43,785 nucleotides of DNA from Planctomycetota bacterium (GCA_021808485.1 JAKBBN010000020.1:1-43785); one strand, 5' to 3'. Positions 34,443 through 43,785 are shown, counted from the first letter of the stretch. Made by a program: numbers and translations. Notes: generated from the letters alone by a model not told the origin.

Positions 34443-35225
34443 CTACCACCCGACAATGTTATAGCCGCCGTCCACGTATATGGTTTCACCGGTCACACCG
34501 GAGGATAGATTGCTTGCCAGATAAAGAGCCGTGCGGCCCACATGTGTCGCGGCGGTGTCCGCCTGCCAGGGCAGGGGAGCTTTTTCGGTGTAGTGCACCA
34601 TCATTTTATCGATATCACCAATGCCGCGGGCCGCCATGGTTTTTACGGCGCCGGCGCTGATTGCGTTGACTCGAATATGCTTTTTATGCCTTCCCATTTC
34701 CGCGGCCAGATAGCGCACGGAACATTCCAGCGCGGCTTTTGCCACCGCCATGACGTTATACATCGGAATGAATTTTTCGGCGCCCAGATAGCTGAGCGTC
34801 ATGATTGAACCGTCCGTGTTCATAATGGGTTGTGCGGCCCGGGCCAGCGCCACCAGCGAATAGGCGCTGATATCCAGCGCGGTCTTCCACGCCTCGCGGG
34901 TGGTATTTAAAAACGGATGATGCAGGGCTTCCGCGGGAGCGAACGCCAGCGAATGCACCAGAATATCAAAGGAACCGAACTTGGCGGCCGCTGTTTCCAT
35001 CGTCCGCGTGATATCTTCATCGCGGCTGACATCGCATGGAGCCAGAAATGCGGGTTTAAATGGTTCCACCGCCTTGATCACGCGGCGTTCAATTTTCTCG
35101 CCGGGCAGATGGGAAAACGCCAGTTCACAGCCGGCCTTGTGCAACGCATCGGAAATATGCCAGCCGATGGAATATTCATTAAGCACACCGAAAACAAGAG
35201 CTTTTTTACCGGCCAGAATGGACAT
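34443..35225 (-). CDS. fabI: Enoyl-[acyl-carrier-protein] reductase (NADH)
   Basis: A 260-residue short-chain dehydrogenase-fold enzyme for the last reductive step of fatty-acid elongation. The divergent FabI nucleotide loop reads GVLNEYSIGW (13-22). Tyr146, Tyr156 and Lys163 (LSYLGAE, YNVMAVAKAA) occupy the same positions as the E. coli catalytic residues. HSLAFAPAEAL, RVNAISAGAVKT and VTGETIYVDGGYNI complete the pattern. AAGGA eight bases before the ATG supports the start. It heads a tight cluster with tsaC and alr. Confidence 0.95.
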   Translation of the reverse strand: MSILAGKKALVFGVLNEYSIGWHISDALHKAGCELAFSHLPGEKIERRVIKAVEPFKPAFLAPCDVSRDEDITRTMETAAAKFGSFDILVHSLAFAPAEALHHPFLNTTREAWKTALDISAYSLVALARAAQPIMNTDGSIMTLSYLGAEKFIPMYNVMAVAKAALECSVRYLAAEMGRHKKHIRVNAISAGAVKTMAARGIGDIDKMMVHYTEKAPLPWQADTAATHVGRTALYLASNLSSGVTGETIYVDGGYNIVGW

Positions 35226-35275
35226 GCCGCGATCCTTTTTTTACCTGTGACACCTGTTGACCTAAAAACACTTTA

Positions 35276-35968
35276 TTACCGCGGGTAATCGCCGCGCAAA
35301 AGCTGGATGGTTCCCGATCGTTGTGAAGCCCGGAAAATAGCGGCCCCGGCTACCAGCACATCCGCGCCGGCTTCCAGGGCGTCATGGGCGGATCGTATGC
35401 CGATGCCACCGTCGATTTCCAGCCGCTGCCGCGGAGACAGGCGATGGCGGAACCACGTTACTTTTTCCAGGGTTTCGGGCATGAAACTTTGCCCGGTAAA
35501 CCCGGGATGCACACTCATCACCAGCACCAGGTCCAGCACGTTCATAACCGGTTCCAGCGCCTCTGCGGGCGTTTCGGGATTCAGCGCCACGCCTGCGGTG
35601 GCTCCAAGGTCATGAATCCGCCGAATGAGATTTTCCGCGCCAAACTGCTTGAGGCCGGGTGCTTCAATATGGAATGTAAGATGATCGGCCCCCGCATCAA
35701 TGAAAGGTTTGATGAAATCCTGTGGATCCGTCACCATCAGATGCACATCCCGCATCAGCTGGCAGGATCTCGCCATCGCCTGAACCATGTCCGGGCCCAT
35801 GGTGAGATTGGGAACAAAATGGCCGTCCATCACGTCCACGTGCAACAGATCCGCGCCGGCCCGCTGCACGTCCATCACCTCTTCGGCAATGCGGCCGAAA
35901 TCCGCCGCCAGAATAGACGGCGCGATCAGCGGGAGGTGCGGCGGCCTTAAGAAAATATTGCTGCTCAT
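35276..35968 (-). CDS. rpe: Ribulose-phosphate 3-epimerase
   Basis: A 230-residue TIM-barrel enzyme interconverting ribulose 5-phosphate and xylulose 5-phosphate. Motifs: APSILAADFG (16-25), LLHVDVMDGHFVPNLTMGP (41-59) with metal ligands, HLMVTDP, HIEAPG, VMSVHPGFTGQSF and the phosphate-binding DGGIG. It links naturally to the arabinose operon, whose end product is xylulose 5-phosphate. Fifty bases separate it from fabI and 46 from pgk, so it may be in one transcript with both. No clear ribosome binding site. Confidence 0.95.
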   Translation of the reverse strand: MSSNIFLRPPHLPLIAPSILAADFGRIAEEVMDVQRAGADLLHVDVMDGHFVPNLTMGPDMVQAMARSCQLMRDVHLMVTDPQDFIKPFIDAGADHLTFHIEAPGLKQFGAENLIRRIHDLGATAGVALNPETPAEALEPVMNVLDLVLVMSVHPGFTGQSFMPETLEKVTWFRHRLSPRQRLEIDGGIGIRSAHDALEAGADVLVAGAAIFRASQRSGTIQLLRGDYPR

Positions 35969-36014
35969 GAAACGCTTTCAAGCAAAGCCATAACCGGCCG
36001 GAACGTAATTGGGT

Positions 36015-37205
36015 TCAGGCATTATCCAGAATATCCAGGCAGGCGAAACCTTTTCCTTCCATAAATTCCAGGCTCGCACCGCCGCCGGTGGATACGTGCG
36101 ATACCTTGTCGGCAAGGTGGAACTGTTCTATGGCGGCCGCCGAATCTCCGCCGCCGATGATCGTCGTGGCGCCGTGACTTGTGATTGAAGCCATCGCTTC
36201 CGCCACGACGCGCGTTCCGTTCTGGAACGGCTTTTTCTCAAAGACTCCCATCGGACCGTTCCACACCACCGTTTTAGCCCCGGCGATTTTTGCCCGATAG
36301 AGTTCCGCCGTCGCCGGACCAATGTCCAGCCCCTCTTTATCCGCGGGAATATTGCCGGCCACAACCTGGGTCTGGGCGGTGTCGCTGATCTGGTCACTTA
36401 CCACCGTGTCCACCGGCAGCACCAGTTTTCCACCGGCTTTGGCCAGCAATTCCGCGGCCAGTCCAACCTTGTCTTTTTCGCACAGTGATTTGCCGATATT
36501 TTTCCCCTGGGCAAGAAAAAATGTGTAGGCCATGGCGCCGCCGATGAGCACGGTATCCGCTTTGGACAGCAGGTTTTCAATCACGGCAATTTTATCTGAA
36601 ACTTTTGCACCGCCCAGAATGGCCACAAACGGCCGAACCGGGTGATCCAGGGCATGGCCCAGGAACTTAAGCTCTTTTTCAATTAAAAAGCCGATGGCGC
36701 GTTTGCCCGCACCCAGAGCAGCCGGCACACCGAACGTGGAAGCATGCTGTCGGTGCGCGGTCCCAAAGGCGTCGTTGACGTACAAATCTCCAAGTTTGGC
36801 CAGTTCCGCAGCAAGGGCGGGATCATTTTTTTCCTCGCCTTTGTGAAACCGTGTATTTTCCAGCACCAGAATCTCTCCGGCTGCCATTGCGTTAACCATC
36901 GCCGCGGTTGACGCTCCAATGCAATCATCCGATGTTTTCACGGGCTTTTTCAAAAGCTCAGCCAGACGCACGGCGGTGGGTTTCAGGGAGTATTTGGCCT
37001 CCGGACCGCCTTTCGGCCGTCCAAGATGGCTCATGAGAATGGCCTTGCCGCCCCGATCGATAATGCTTTTGATTGTGGGCAGCGCCGCAACGATTCGACG
37101 GTCGTCAGTGATTTGTCCCTGTTCATTGATCGGGACATTAAAGTCCACGCGAACCAGAACGCGTTTATTATTTACATCCAATTGGGAAACAGTTTTTTTC
37201 GCCAT
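36015..37205 (-). CDS. pgk: Phosphoglycerate kinase
   Basis: A 396-residue glycolytic enzyme transferring phosphate from 1,3-bisphosphoglycerate to ADP. Motifs: [13 protein letters not shown] (14-26), SHLGRPKGG (59-67), the [26 protein letters not shown] hinge region, [10 protein letters not shown] and the nucleotide-binding [12 protein letters not shown] near the C-terminus. Length is standard. gapA is not adjacent. Confidence 0.97.
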   Translation of the reverse strand: MAKKTVSQLDVNNKRVLVRVDFNVPINEQGQITDDRRIVAALPTIKSIIDRGGKAILMSHLGRPKGGPEAKYSLKPTAVRLAELLKKPVKTSDDCIGASTAAMVNAMAAGEILVLENTRFHKGEEKNDPALAAELAKLGDLYVNDAFGTAHRQHASTFGVPAALGAGKRAIGFLIEKELKFLGHALDHPVRPFVAILGGAKVSDKIAVIENLLSKADTVLIGGAMAYTFFLAQGKNIGKSLCEKDKVGLAAELLAKAGGKLVLPVDTVVSDQISDTAQTQVVAGNIPADKEGLDIGPATAELYRAKIAGAKTVVWNGPMGVFEKKPFQNGTRVVAEAMASITSHGATTIIGGGDSAAAIEQFHLADKVSHVSTGGGASLEFMEGKGFACLDILDNA

Positions 37206-37359
37206 AATAGGAAACTCTTTCAGTTTAGTGCACCGCAGCGGGGCAAGGCTGGCCGGCAGGCAGTCCCATTGCCTTCTTGCATTGGTGTTATGCTATTGGA
37301 ATACCCTGATTCCGGTCAAGGCTCAATGCCGTTCCGAAGCTGACTTGCCGCAATTTGTT

Positions 37360-38430
37360 TTATGCAACCGTCTGCTCCGCCTTGGGTTGCCGGCTCATCA
37401 ATTCGGCAATTCCCTCCTGCGGCGGCTTTCCATGAAACAGTACCGCGTGCAGCATTTCGCTGATGGGCATTTCCACACCATAACGTCGTGCCAGTTCCAG
37501 CACGCTTAATGTGGTGGCTGCTCCCTCCACCACGCCGGCCATTTCCGCCATGGCGGCCTGCGGCGTTACCCCCTGTCCCACGCGCTGGCCAAAACTCCTG
37601 TTTCGCCCCTCCATGGAAAAGCCTGTTGTCACCAGGTCGCCCAACCCGGCCAGCCCGCTGAACGTGTCCGCCTGCGCGCCCATTGCCGTCCCCAGCCTTG
37701 TGATTTCAACAAGACCGCGGGTGAGCAGGGCGGCTTTGGCGTTGACTCCCATCTTCATGCCATCAAGCACGCCGGCGGCAATCGCGATTACATTTTTCAT
37801 CGCTCCGGCCAGTTCCACTCCCGTCAGGTCGGCATTGCGGTAAATCCGCAGATAGCGCGTGGTCATAAGCTGTTGAATCCGCTCCATCAGCCCGTCATCG
37901 GTAGATGCCGCCACCAATGTCGCCGGCAATTGGCGTGCCGTCTCGCCGGCAATACATGGACCGGAAAGTGCGGCCACTGAACGTCCCGGCAGCACGTCCA
38001 GTATAATTTGGGTCGGCCGCAGCAGCGTCTGGTTTTCAATGCCCTTGGCCACGCTTAACATCGCCATGTGCTGTGGAATATGCGGTTTAAGCCGTTGCAG
38101 AATGGATCGCATGTATTGGGTTGGAACGGCACAAATTAAAAAATCCGCATCCCGGCCGATGGAATTATCGGCATCGGTGAATTCAATTGATTCGGGCAGT
38201 CGCACGCCGGGCAGATAACGATCGTTCTCCCGTCGGTGCCCAAGCTCGTGGATCCGTTGGCTGTTTCTGCCCCACAATCGCACCAAGTGGCCGCCGCCGG
38301 CCAGAATCAGGGCGCACAAGGTTCCCATGGCGCCGTCGCCGATTATGCCCACCCGGTGCGCTGAGGCAGGCGAAGCGGAAAGACTGCAACTGGGGGAATT
38401 TACCTTGACCATGGCGTGGTTATACCCCAT
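37360..38430 (-). CDS. gpsA: Glycerol-3-phosphate dehydrogenase [NAD(P)+]
   Basis: A 356-residue cytosolic enzyme reducing dihydroxyacetone phosphate to sn-glycerol 3-phosphate for phospholipid synthesis. The Rossmann loop is GIIGDGAMG (about 28-36); SVAKGIENQT, ALSGPCIAGE, VELAGAMKNVIAIAAG with the catalytic Lys, and GLAGLGDLVTTGFS are family blocks. About 20 residues precede the usual start, so the ATG at 38412 is a possible alternative to 38430; neither has a strong ribosome binding site. Confidence 0.95.
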   Translation of the reverse strand: MGYNHAMVKVNSPSCSLSASPASAHRVGIIGDGAMGTLCALILAGGGHLVRLWGRNSQRIHELGHRRENDRYLPGVRLPESIEFTDADNSIGRDADFLICAVPTQYMRSILQRLKPHIPQHMAMLSVAKGIENQTLLRPTQIILDVLPGRSVAALSGPCIAGETARQLPATLVAASTDDGLMERIQQLMTTRYLRIYRNADLTGVELAGAMKNVIAIAAGVLDGMKMGVNAKAALLTRGLVEITRLGTAMGAQADTFSGLAGLGDLVTTGFSMEGRNRSFGQRVGQGVTPQAAMAEMAGVVEGAATTLSVLELARRYGVEMPISEMLHAVLFHGKPPQEGIAELMSRQPKAEQTVA

Positions 38431-38503
38431 TTTCGCTTCACCGCCAAAATCGCGGATTCACTGTCTGAAACGGCACGCCGCGGGCGGTCGCCGCAGTCCG
38501 GTG

Positions 38504-39829
38504 TCAGGCTCCTTTTCCGACGGTGGCGATCCCAAAATCTTTGAAAAAATCGGGATACGTTTTGGCGCAGCATTCCGGGTTGGCGATGCGAATTCCCGCC
38601 ACCCGAAGTCCGGCTACGGCGAATGCCATCGCCATGCGATGATCGTCGTACGTCTTAATCACCGCCGGTTGCACTTTATCCGGCGGGTCAATGGTGATGC
38701 TGTCCGCGGTGGTGTGCACCTGTCCGCCCAGGGAGGTAAGTTCGGCTTGCAGCGCCGCCAGCCGGTCCGTTTCTTTTATACGCAGGTTGCCGACATTCAC
38801 AATATGTGTCCGGCCTTCGGCAAACAGGGCCAGAACAGCCAATGTCTGGACCATATCGGGTATGGTGTTCATATCAATCGTGAGCCCGCGCAACTTGTCC
38901 GGCCCGGTGATGCGGACAAAATCGGCGTCTAAAAACAGCTTCGCACCCATCTGTGCCAGCACGTCCGCAAACAGGACATCTCCCTGCAACGAATTTCGGC
39001 CCAGGCCCGGAATGGCGGCTGTCGCCCCGGGTGTAAGGGCCGCGGCGGCAAGGAAGTAACTGGCATTGCTGGCATCCGGCTCTATGGCGTAAGGCCGGCC
39101 GGCGTAATGCTGCCCGGCGGCCACACGCAATATGCGGCCGTCATCCGGCCGGGTGACGCTTGCGGCGGACGCCTGCACCGCAACGCCGAACTGTTCCATC
39201 ATCGCCACCGTCATGCGTACGTAAGGTTCGCTGGTGACGGGACCTTCCAGCACGATTTCCACCGGATTTTTCGCCATTGGCGCGGCCATCAGCACCGCCG
39301 AAATGTACTGGCTGCTTTTGCTTTTGGTGAAACGGTGTCGGCCGCCGACAAGCCCGGCGCCGATGGTTTGCACCGGCGGGAATCCGGTATTTTCCGGAAA
39401 TTGCAGCCTGCCGCCCAGGCTGTTTATTGCGTCGGCCAGTTCATCAATCGGTCGTTGACGCATTCTTTCATTGCCGTCCAGGCGGTATTTCCCCCGCGTG
39501 GCGGCACATAAGGCGGTCAAAAAGCGGATCGTGGTTCCGGAATTGCCGCAGAACAGGTCGGCTTCAGACGCGGAAAAGTTTCCATTCGCACCGTGCACCC
39601 GCACCGTGCGTGCGGATTCGTCAATATCAAGATGAATGCCGAGTTTTTGCAGGCAATTCAGCATGTGCCGGGTATCGTCGGCAAACAGCACGCCTGAAAG
39701 CAGCGATTCGCCGGCCGCCGCGGCAGCTATGGGCAGGGCGCGATTGGTAATGCTTTTGCTGCCCGGCACGTTTACCGTCGCCTGAAACGGGCGTGAACAC
39801 GGCTGAATTTCAACCCATGAATCAGCCAC
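38504..39829 (-). CDS. aroA: 3-phosphoshikimate 1-carboxyvinyltransferase (EPSP synthase)
   Basis: A 441-residue shikimate-pathway enzyme joining phosphoenolpyruvate to shikimate 3-phosphate. VPGSKSITNRAL (21-32) and RQRPIDEL (125-132) are conserved substrate-binding blocks; DMNTIPDMVQTLAV holds the catalytic Asp, and RIKETDRLAAL the catalytic Glu. The PEP-site loop reads CGNSGTTIRFLTA (94-106), with Ser and Phe where E. coli has Ala95 and Pro101. Translation starts with GTG at 39829, five bases after GAGG. No other aro gene is adjacent. Confidence 0.95.
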   Translation of the reverse strand: MADSWVEIQPCSRPFQATVNVPGSKSITNRALPIAAAAAGESLLSGVLFADDTRHMLNCLQKLGIHLDIDESARTVRVHGANGNFSASEADLFCGNSGTTIRFLTALCAATRGKYRLDGNERMRQRPIDELADAINSLGGRLQFPENTGFPPVQTIGAGLVGGRHRFTKSKSSQYISAVLMAAPMAKNPVEIVLEGPVTSEPYVRMTVAMMEQFGVAVQASAASVTRPDDGRILRVAAGQHYAGRPYAIEPDASNASYFLAAAALTPGATAAIPGLGRNSLQGDVLFADVLAQMGAKLFLDADFVRITGPDKLRGLTIDMNTIPDMVQTLAVLALFAEGRTHIVNVGNLRIKETDRLAALQAELTSLGGQVHTTADSITIDPPDKVQPAVIKTYDDHRMAMAFAVAGLRVAGIRIANPECCAKTYPDFFKDFGIATVGKGA

Positions 39830-39943
39830 AAGCGCCTCGCCGATCTAAGGACAGCCACAGACCGGAAAATTCACGATTGGCCATAAGCGCACTTTGACCG
39901 CAACGAAACTTCCCCTCAATGTTGCCTGATGGGGTCGGCCGGA

Positions 39944-40981
39944 TCATTGCCCCGCCCCGGCAATTCGCACGGGAATCGGTACTTTCGGAAACAGCTTCTG
40001 GGCTACACCGGCCTGATTCTGGCTGCCGGTGAGGGCGTTGACCTTAAGCAATGTTTCCGTTGTGCTGCTGGTATCGGTAAGCGTGGGGATGGTAAACTCG
40101 GTCGTGCCGCTGACAGTGTTCATGGCGTTTGAGCAGGCGTTGATAGCTATCGGTGCTGCAAGTTTTTGCGGATAGCCGAGCAGTCCGGCCTGCCAGTATT
40201 GCGCCGCATAGCTGCACAAGTTGGCCAGTACTTGCATTGCCTGAACCTTCTCTTCAGGTGATAGCACCGCCCCGGCCTTCACAAACCCCGCAAGACTGTC
40301 CGCCAACCCGGCGGCAACATCCAGATTGCGTGGCGGGGCCTTGGGGTACGGTTGCGTGACGCGGTCAAGAGCCTGGATTACCAGGGGCGCAACATCCAGA
40401 GGTTCCGGCGACATTGTCTGAAGGGTTTTACACATTTCCAGAGCGGCTACCGGATCCGTCTCCGTGGACAGCGCCGTCTTCAATTGCGAGACTGCGGATT
40501 GCTCTGATGGGCCGATCTGTGCGAGTTCCGGTTCAATGCGCTGCAGGCCCAGCGCCGCCCAATAGCGGACCGCCGGCAGGGAACTGGTCAAGCCCTGTTG
40601 CAGCGCCGACTGGGTGCTTAAATCCTGCACTTTGGCCAGCGTAATAATTGCATTTAAGGCAAGATTTTTGCGGTTTAAAAACGGCGCGAGCTCCGTCGTA
40701 ACCACGGACCCATAATCAGATAAAAATACAACCGATGGCGTAGCGGATTTCTCCCGCAACGGCTTAAGGATGCCGTGCCGTGCGTGCACCATTGCCCGCG
40801 TCGTTGTACTCTGCTTCAACTGGGTTGCGTAATATTGCACATAAACGGTCATGGCGGCTGTATCCGCCGCGGTATAACTTGCGGCGTTGGAATTCGGCAT
40901 CGGAGGCGCAGCTCCATAAGCCAATCCGGTTGTGCCCAAGACAACAGCCATCGAAGGCCAACGCCAAAAGCCAGTTCGCAT
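39944..40981 (-). CDS. Exported helical protein of unknown function
   Basis: A 345-residue protein with a signal peptide (SMAVVLGTTGLAYGAAPP, cleavage probably after YGAA). The remainder is mostly helical with repeated hydrophobic heptad-like segments (LNAIITLAKVQDL, LPAVRYWAALGLQRIEPEL, VAALEMCKTLQTM) reminiscent of HEAT-type repeats. I do not recognise a family. The ATG at 40981 is chosen because GGAGA lies eight bases upstream and the signal peptide starts there; longer in-frame starts up to 41074 lack one. Next to aroA but separated by 114 bases. Confidence 0.72.
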   Translation of the reverse strand: MRTGFWRWPSMAVVLGTTGLAYGAAPPMPNSNAASYTAADTAAMTVYVQYYATQLKQSTTTRAMVHARHGILKPLREKSATPSVVFLSDYGSVVTTELAPFLNRKNLALNAIITLAKVQDLSTQSALQQGLTSSLPAVRYWAALGLQRIEPELAQIGPSEQSAVSQLKTALSTETDPVAALEMCKTLQTMSPEPLDVAPLVIQALDRVTQPYPKAPPRNLDVAAGLADSLAGFVKAGAVLSPEEKVQAMQVLANLCSYAAQYWQAGLLGYPQKLAAPIAINACSNAMNTVSGTTEFTIPTLTDTSSTTETLLKVNALTGSQNQAGVAQKLFPKVPIPVRIAGAGQ

Positions 40982-41912
40982 GCCGCGTTTCTCCATAGTA
41001 CGAATTGACCATTCCGTCATTTGCCCCGGGGATTCATATCCATCCGGCACATAATGCAGTCTATTCTTAAGCATGAACCGTAACGCGCTCGGCCGATAGT
41101 GTCAAGGAATTAAGGCAATTAATCACGATTGCGACAGGAAGCCTCCAAGCTACCATACCCGGATGTGAGCCGATGCGAAAATCAGGGATTGTATTAATAC
41201 AGGTTTGAATTTATACGCAAAAACGAGAGTGTCGTAAGGCAGTAGAATGCTTTCTAAAAATGAGAATTGTTGAATTCGCACCGAATTGCAGCGGTCTAAA
41301 TTAGCCGGAGATACCGCCAATTAAATCAAGGGCTCTTTTTCGCCACCCTGTCGGATTTGGGACCAGTATGACAGCCCGGTATAACAAGCTCAGGGCACCG
41401 CTATGAAAGTGCCGCGCCTGCTCGTTCGGCGGAGCGGCCGGGCGGTATCACCTTCAGCAGTGAAAGCGTGAATAACGGCAACGCACTGCTTGACGGGGTG
41501 GTACCATCAAACCACGCCCTCTATAGCCACGACTCAATCCCGTCGAATTCCGCGCAGCCGGGTACTGATCATGCAAATTTTGTCGAGCCAAACTTTATGC
41601 CGATCCACAATGCCCGTCGGAAATTCGTTACCCTCACCTGCAGACGCAGCGGTACTTATTAAGCGGTAGTCTGCGGCGTGGGGGATTTTTCTTATCCCGC
41701 CATGCGGCCGTCGGCAAGTCCGATGATCGGCTGACCGAATAACCCGTATTCAGCCGTTCAGCCCTATATTTTCCGCACGCGTGACTGCAAAAAGCTCGCG
41801 GTTCCAACGGTTGTATCCGTTATTGGACAATGTTCAACACACGGCTAAATTGGACGATATAATAAGTGAGGCGGGATTCTGTTGAAGATGCCCGCCGCGG
41901 GCGGAGTTTTTT
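40982..41912. other. Intergenic region of about 930 bases
   Basis: No confident gene. A GTG-initiated 64-codon frame on the plus strand (41468-41662) has no ribosome binding site or family match. A hairpin around 41495-41519 (GGGGTGGT with ACCACGCCC) and a -10-like TATAAT (41858-41863) with a poor -35 (TTCAAC, 19 bases away) upstream of the next gene are the only signals seen. Confidence 0.4.
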
Positions 41913-42956
41913 ATGCGCTACAGCAGATCAGCCATTCCCCGTCGCGGCATCGCACCCGGTATCCATGGCGTATCAACCGGCCCGTCGGCAATTGCCCCGG
42001 CAGCCCGGATCGCGTTCACCGCTCCGCAGGCACCACCTGTTTCACCTGCACTGCCGGAAACTCCGGAACAGGATTCTCCGCAGGCGTCCGCGGCCGCATG
42101 GCCGATCCCACGAAAGCGCTTTGAATACTCGTGCGTGTTTGTGGGCGTCTTCGGCTGTGTTCTGCTGATCTCGCCGATCTATCTGATATTCTCCCGCGCC
42201 GGCGCACAGTTGACGGGAGACTCCTCAACCGCGCCGATCTTCCACAGTGGAATGGGCGAAACGCTGCGCTTTCTGGAACTGGTGCTTGGGTTGGTGGGAT
42301 TACCGACGATTATTTTCCTGCCGCGGTCATTGCGCGCGGACTTTATGTGGATGCTCGGTATTTTAATGCTTTGCGCTGTGCTGCTGCTGGCCAAAGGACA
42401 GGGAGACCTGTTTGCCATTCTGCTGGGTTATCCATCGATGGCTCTGTTGGCCCTGGTGGCGTTGGACGCCATTACCGGAATCCGCCCTGCGGTAACCGAA
42501 TCAGTGAGCTTCCGTAACTGGCAATTTTTTATTTCCGTTGCGGTGACGATCCTCTGGTTCCTGCCGGCCGGTCTGGCTGTTTGCGGCAAGCAAATCACTG
42601 CCATCGTGCCCGACGGCCGCGAAATGTGGATGCATATTCTGCTCATCGCCGCGGTATTCGGTGCCGAGATTGCCGGCTTATTGGGATTGCTGGCCTATTT
42701 TTCCGCGTTTAAGCGGTGGGTCAACACCACGGGGCGACTGCTGGGCACCCTGGCCCTGACCGTGACCATGGCCGTGGGGTTATGGATGGCGCTGCAACCC
42801 GGTATTCTGGCGCGCCAGTCCGATTTGGGAATTCGGGTGGAATTTCTCTGGCTTTTCATGCTCATTTCCGGTTCCCTGCTGCTGGTCTGGGCCGGCCTGA
42901 CGCAGCGGTTTATTCTGTCCGCCGCCCGCTGCCGTGACCTGGAAAGACAAACATAA
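41913..42956 (+). CDS. Polytopic membrane protein of unknown function
   Basis: A 347-residue protein with an Ala/Pro-rich cytoplasmic N-terminus of about 65 residues and then roughly seven hydrophobic helices (for example CVFVGVFGCVLLISPIYLIF, LELVLGLVGLPTIIFL, MWMLGILMLCAVLLLA, ILLIAAVFGAEIAGLLGLLAYF, LWLFMLISGSLLLVWAGL). No catalytic motif or transporter signature is recognised. A GCGGAG ribosome binding site upstream of the ATG supports the start. It precedes dut by 150 bases on the same strand. Confidence 0.75.
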   Translation: MRYSRSAIPRRGIAPGIHGVSTGPSAIAPAARIAFTAPQAPPVSPALPETPEQDSPQASAAAWPIPRKRFEYSCVFVGVFGCVLLISPIYLIFSRAGAQLTGDSSTAPIFHSGMGETLRFLELVLGLVGLPTIIFLPRSLRADFMWMLGILMLCAVLLLAKGQGDLFAILLGYPSMALLALVALDAITGIRPAVTESVSFRNWQFFISVAVTILWFLPAGLAVCGKQITAIVPDGREMWMHILLIAAVFGAEIAGLLGLLAYFSAFKRWVNTTGRLLGTLALTVTMAVGLWMALQPGILARQSDLGIRVEFLWLFMLISGSLLLVWAGLTQRFILSAARCRDLERQT

Positions 42957-43106
42957 ACGGCATCAACCGGTATCGTGCCAGCCGTGCCCGTTCAATCATC
43001 TCTCAAGCGGCCAGCCGGCCTCGTCGATTATCAATGATTGAGGTATGATTTCCACCGACGGCCCATGCGCCTTGGCCGAATTGTGCAATTGGGAATGAGG
43101 TTGCTG

Positions 43107-43586
43107 ATGACTGATCGCGCCGGAGAGTCCGCGGAAATAGCGATTGAATTATGCTGGCTGCCGCATGGCAAGGGCCTCGAAGCACCGGCCTATCAAACGC
43201 CGCACGCCGCCGGTATGGATCTGCAGGCGGCCGTCAACGAACCGGTAGTGCTCCAGCCCCTGGATCGTCGGGCCATCGCGTGCGGATTTGTCATGGCTCT
43301 TCCCGCCGGTTATGAAGCCCAGATTCGGGCTCGTTCGGGTCTGGCGCTTAAGCATGGCATCGGCATGCCCAACAGTCCGGGCACGATTGATGCGGACTAT
43401 CGGGGAGAAGTGATGGTTATTCTTATTAATTTCGGCCGCGAGCCTTTCATCATCACCCGTGGAATGCGTATTGCGCAAATGGTCATCGCGCCGGTTACAC
43501 GTGCCCGCTGGAAACCGCTTGATGAACCGCACCAATTGTCGGAAACGGCGCGGGGGGCCGGCGGCTTCGGCAGCACCGGTCATTAA
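43107..43586 (+). CDS. dut: Deoxyuridine 5'-triphosphate nucleotidohydrolase (dUTPase)
   Basis: A 159-residue trimeric dUTPase that hydrolyses dUTP to dUMP and pyrophosphate, preventing uracil incorporation and supplying dTMP synthesis. All five family motifs are visible: [59 protein letters not shown] with the C-terminal Arg/Phe arm. The start at 43107 is supported by GAGG six bases upstream; longer in-frame ATGs at 43038 and 43095 have no properly spaced site. Confidence 0.95.
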   Translation: MTDRAGESAEIAIELCWLPHGKGLEAPAYQTPHAAGMDLQAAVNEPVVLQPLDRRAIACGFVMALPAGYEAQIRARSGLALKHGIGMPNSPGTIDADYRGEVMVILINFGREPFIITRGMRIAQMVIAPVTRARWKPLDEPHQLSETARGAGGFGSTGH

Positions 43587-43623
43587 GCCTGTGGATTCTG
43601 CGGTCATGCGTTACAATTCTCTC

Positions 43624-43785
43624 ATGCGGAATGTTAAAAATATCGTTCGATTCGCCCTCGTTTCATTTGCGGCTGTTGCCGCCATGGCCGCAGCGCCGTC
43701 GCTGCTGCTGGCGCGTGCCGGTGGAGGTGAAGGATTCGGCGGCGGCGGCTTTGGAGGCGGTTCCGGCGGGGGGTCCGGTGGGTCG
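43624..43785 (+). CDS. Glycine-rich exported protein, 5' part only
   Basis: The first 54 codons of a gene that runs off the window. A signal peptide (VRFALVSFAAVAAMAAAPSLLLARA) is followed by a Gly/Ser-rich stretch (GGGEGFGGGGFGGG). This layout occurs in Tim44-like and related membrane proteins of planctomycetes, but the diagnostic domain would lie outside the window. An in-frame ATG at 43606 is an alternative start. Confidence 0.6.
   Translation, partial: MRNVKNIVRFALVSFAAVAAMAAAPSLLLARAGGGEGFGGGGFGGGSGGGSGGS

Noticed and set aside
41495..41519. GGGGTGGTACCA resembling the T-box antiterminator core
   Set aside because: Only the ten-base core matches. The following GCG is absent, no specifier stem or downstream aminoacyl-tRNA synthetase or amino-acid gene is present, and T-boxes are not expected in this lineage.

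Overview
The window looks like a chromosomal segment of a moderately GC-rich Gram-negative bacterium, most likely a planctomycete of the Phycisphaerae type. This is an inference from gene content: two secreted proteins with C-terminal PEP-CTERM anchors, a YHYH-domain protein, a Kdo-activation gene (kdsB), class A RNase P RNA, and many housekeeping genes scattered rather than in the usual large operons. I see no tRNA, rRNA, insertion sequence, phage gene or CRISPR array.

Layout. 1-4.2 kb (+): an L-arabinose catabolic operon (isomerase of the fucose/arabinose isomerase superfamily, ribulokinase, ribulose-5-phosphate 4-epimerase). 4.5-10.3 kb (+): a 1502-residue repetitive PEP-CTERM surface protein followed by a family 2 glycosyltransferase. 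10.3-13.5 kb (-): RluA-type pseudouridine synthase, ParB and a GNAT acetyltransferase, with two perfect parS palindromes just upstream of parB. 13.8-14.7 kb (+): a YHYH-domain gene whose signal peptide lies in another frame. 14.8-18.7 kb (-): rnpB, a tandem HD-GYP protein, tsaB and a cupin. 18.7-21.2 kb: a long, poorly explained intergenic stretch and a NarK-like MFS transporter (+). 21.2-27.8 kb (-): CPBP protease, esterase, degenerate subtilisin-like PEP-CTERM protein, rnc and a second RluA-family synthase. 28.0-29.9 kb (+): kdsB and a DUF2167 membrane protein. 29.9-41.0 kb (-): hemC, a 2-hydroxyacid dehydrogenase, alr, tsaC, fabI, rpe, pgk, gpsA, aroA and an exported protein of unknown role. 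41.9-43.8 kb (+): a polytopic membrane protein, dut and the start of a glycine-rich exported protein.

How the parts fit. The ara genes convert L-arabinose to D-xylulose 5-phosphate, and rpe, pgk and gpsA handle downstream sugar-phosphate and glycerol-phosphate metabolism. fabI-tsaC-alr-hydroxyacid dehydrogenase are packed tightly enough to be one operon although their pathways differ. tsaB and tsaC both belong to tRNA t6A synthesis. ParB plus adjacent parS marks a chromosome-segregation centromere.

The least ordinary elements are: the large tandem-repeat PEP-CTERM protein paired with a glycosyltransferase; a subtilisin-like PEP-CTERM protein with altered catalytic residues; the parS pair and a GNAT gene where parA would be expected; the frame-disrupted YHYH gene; and a hairpin-rich plus-strand unit ending in a good intrinsic terminator between two minus-strand genes at about 30.8-31.2 kb. 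No complete new multi-gene system is evident.
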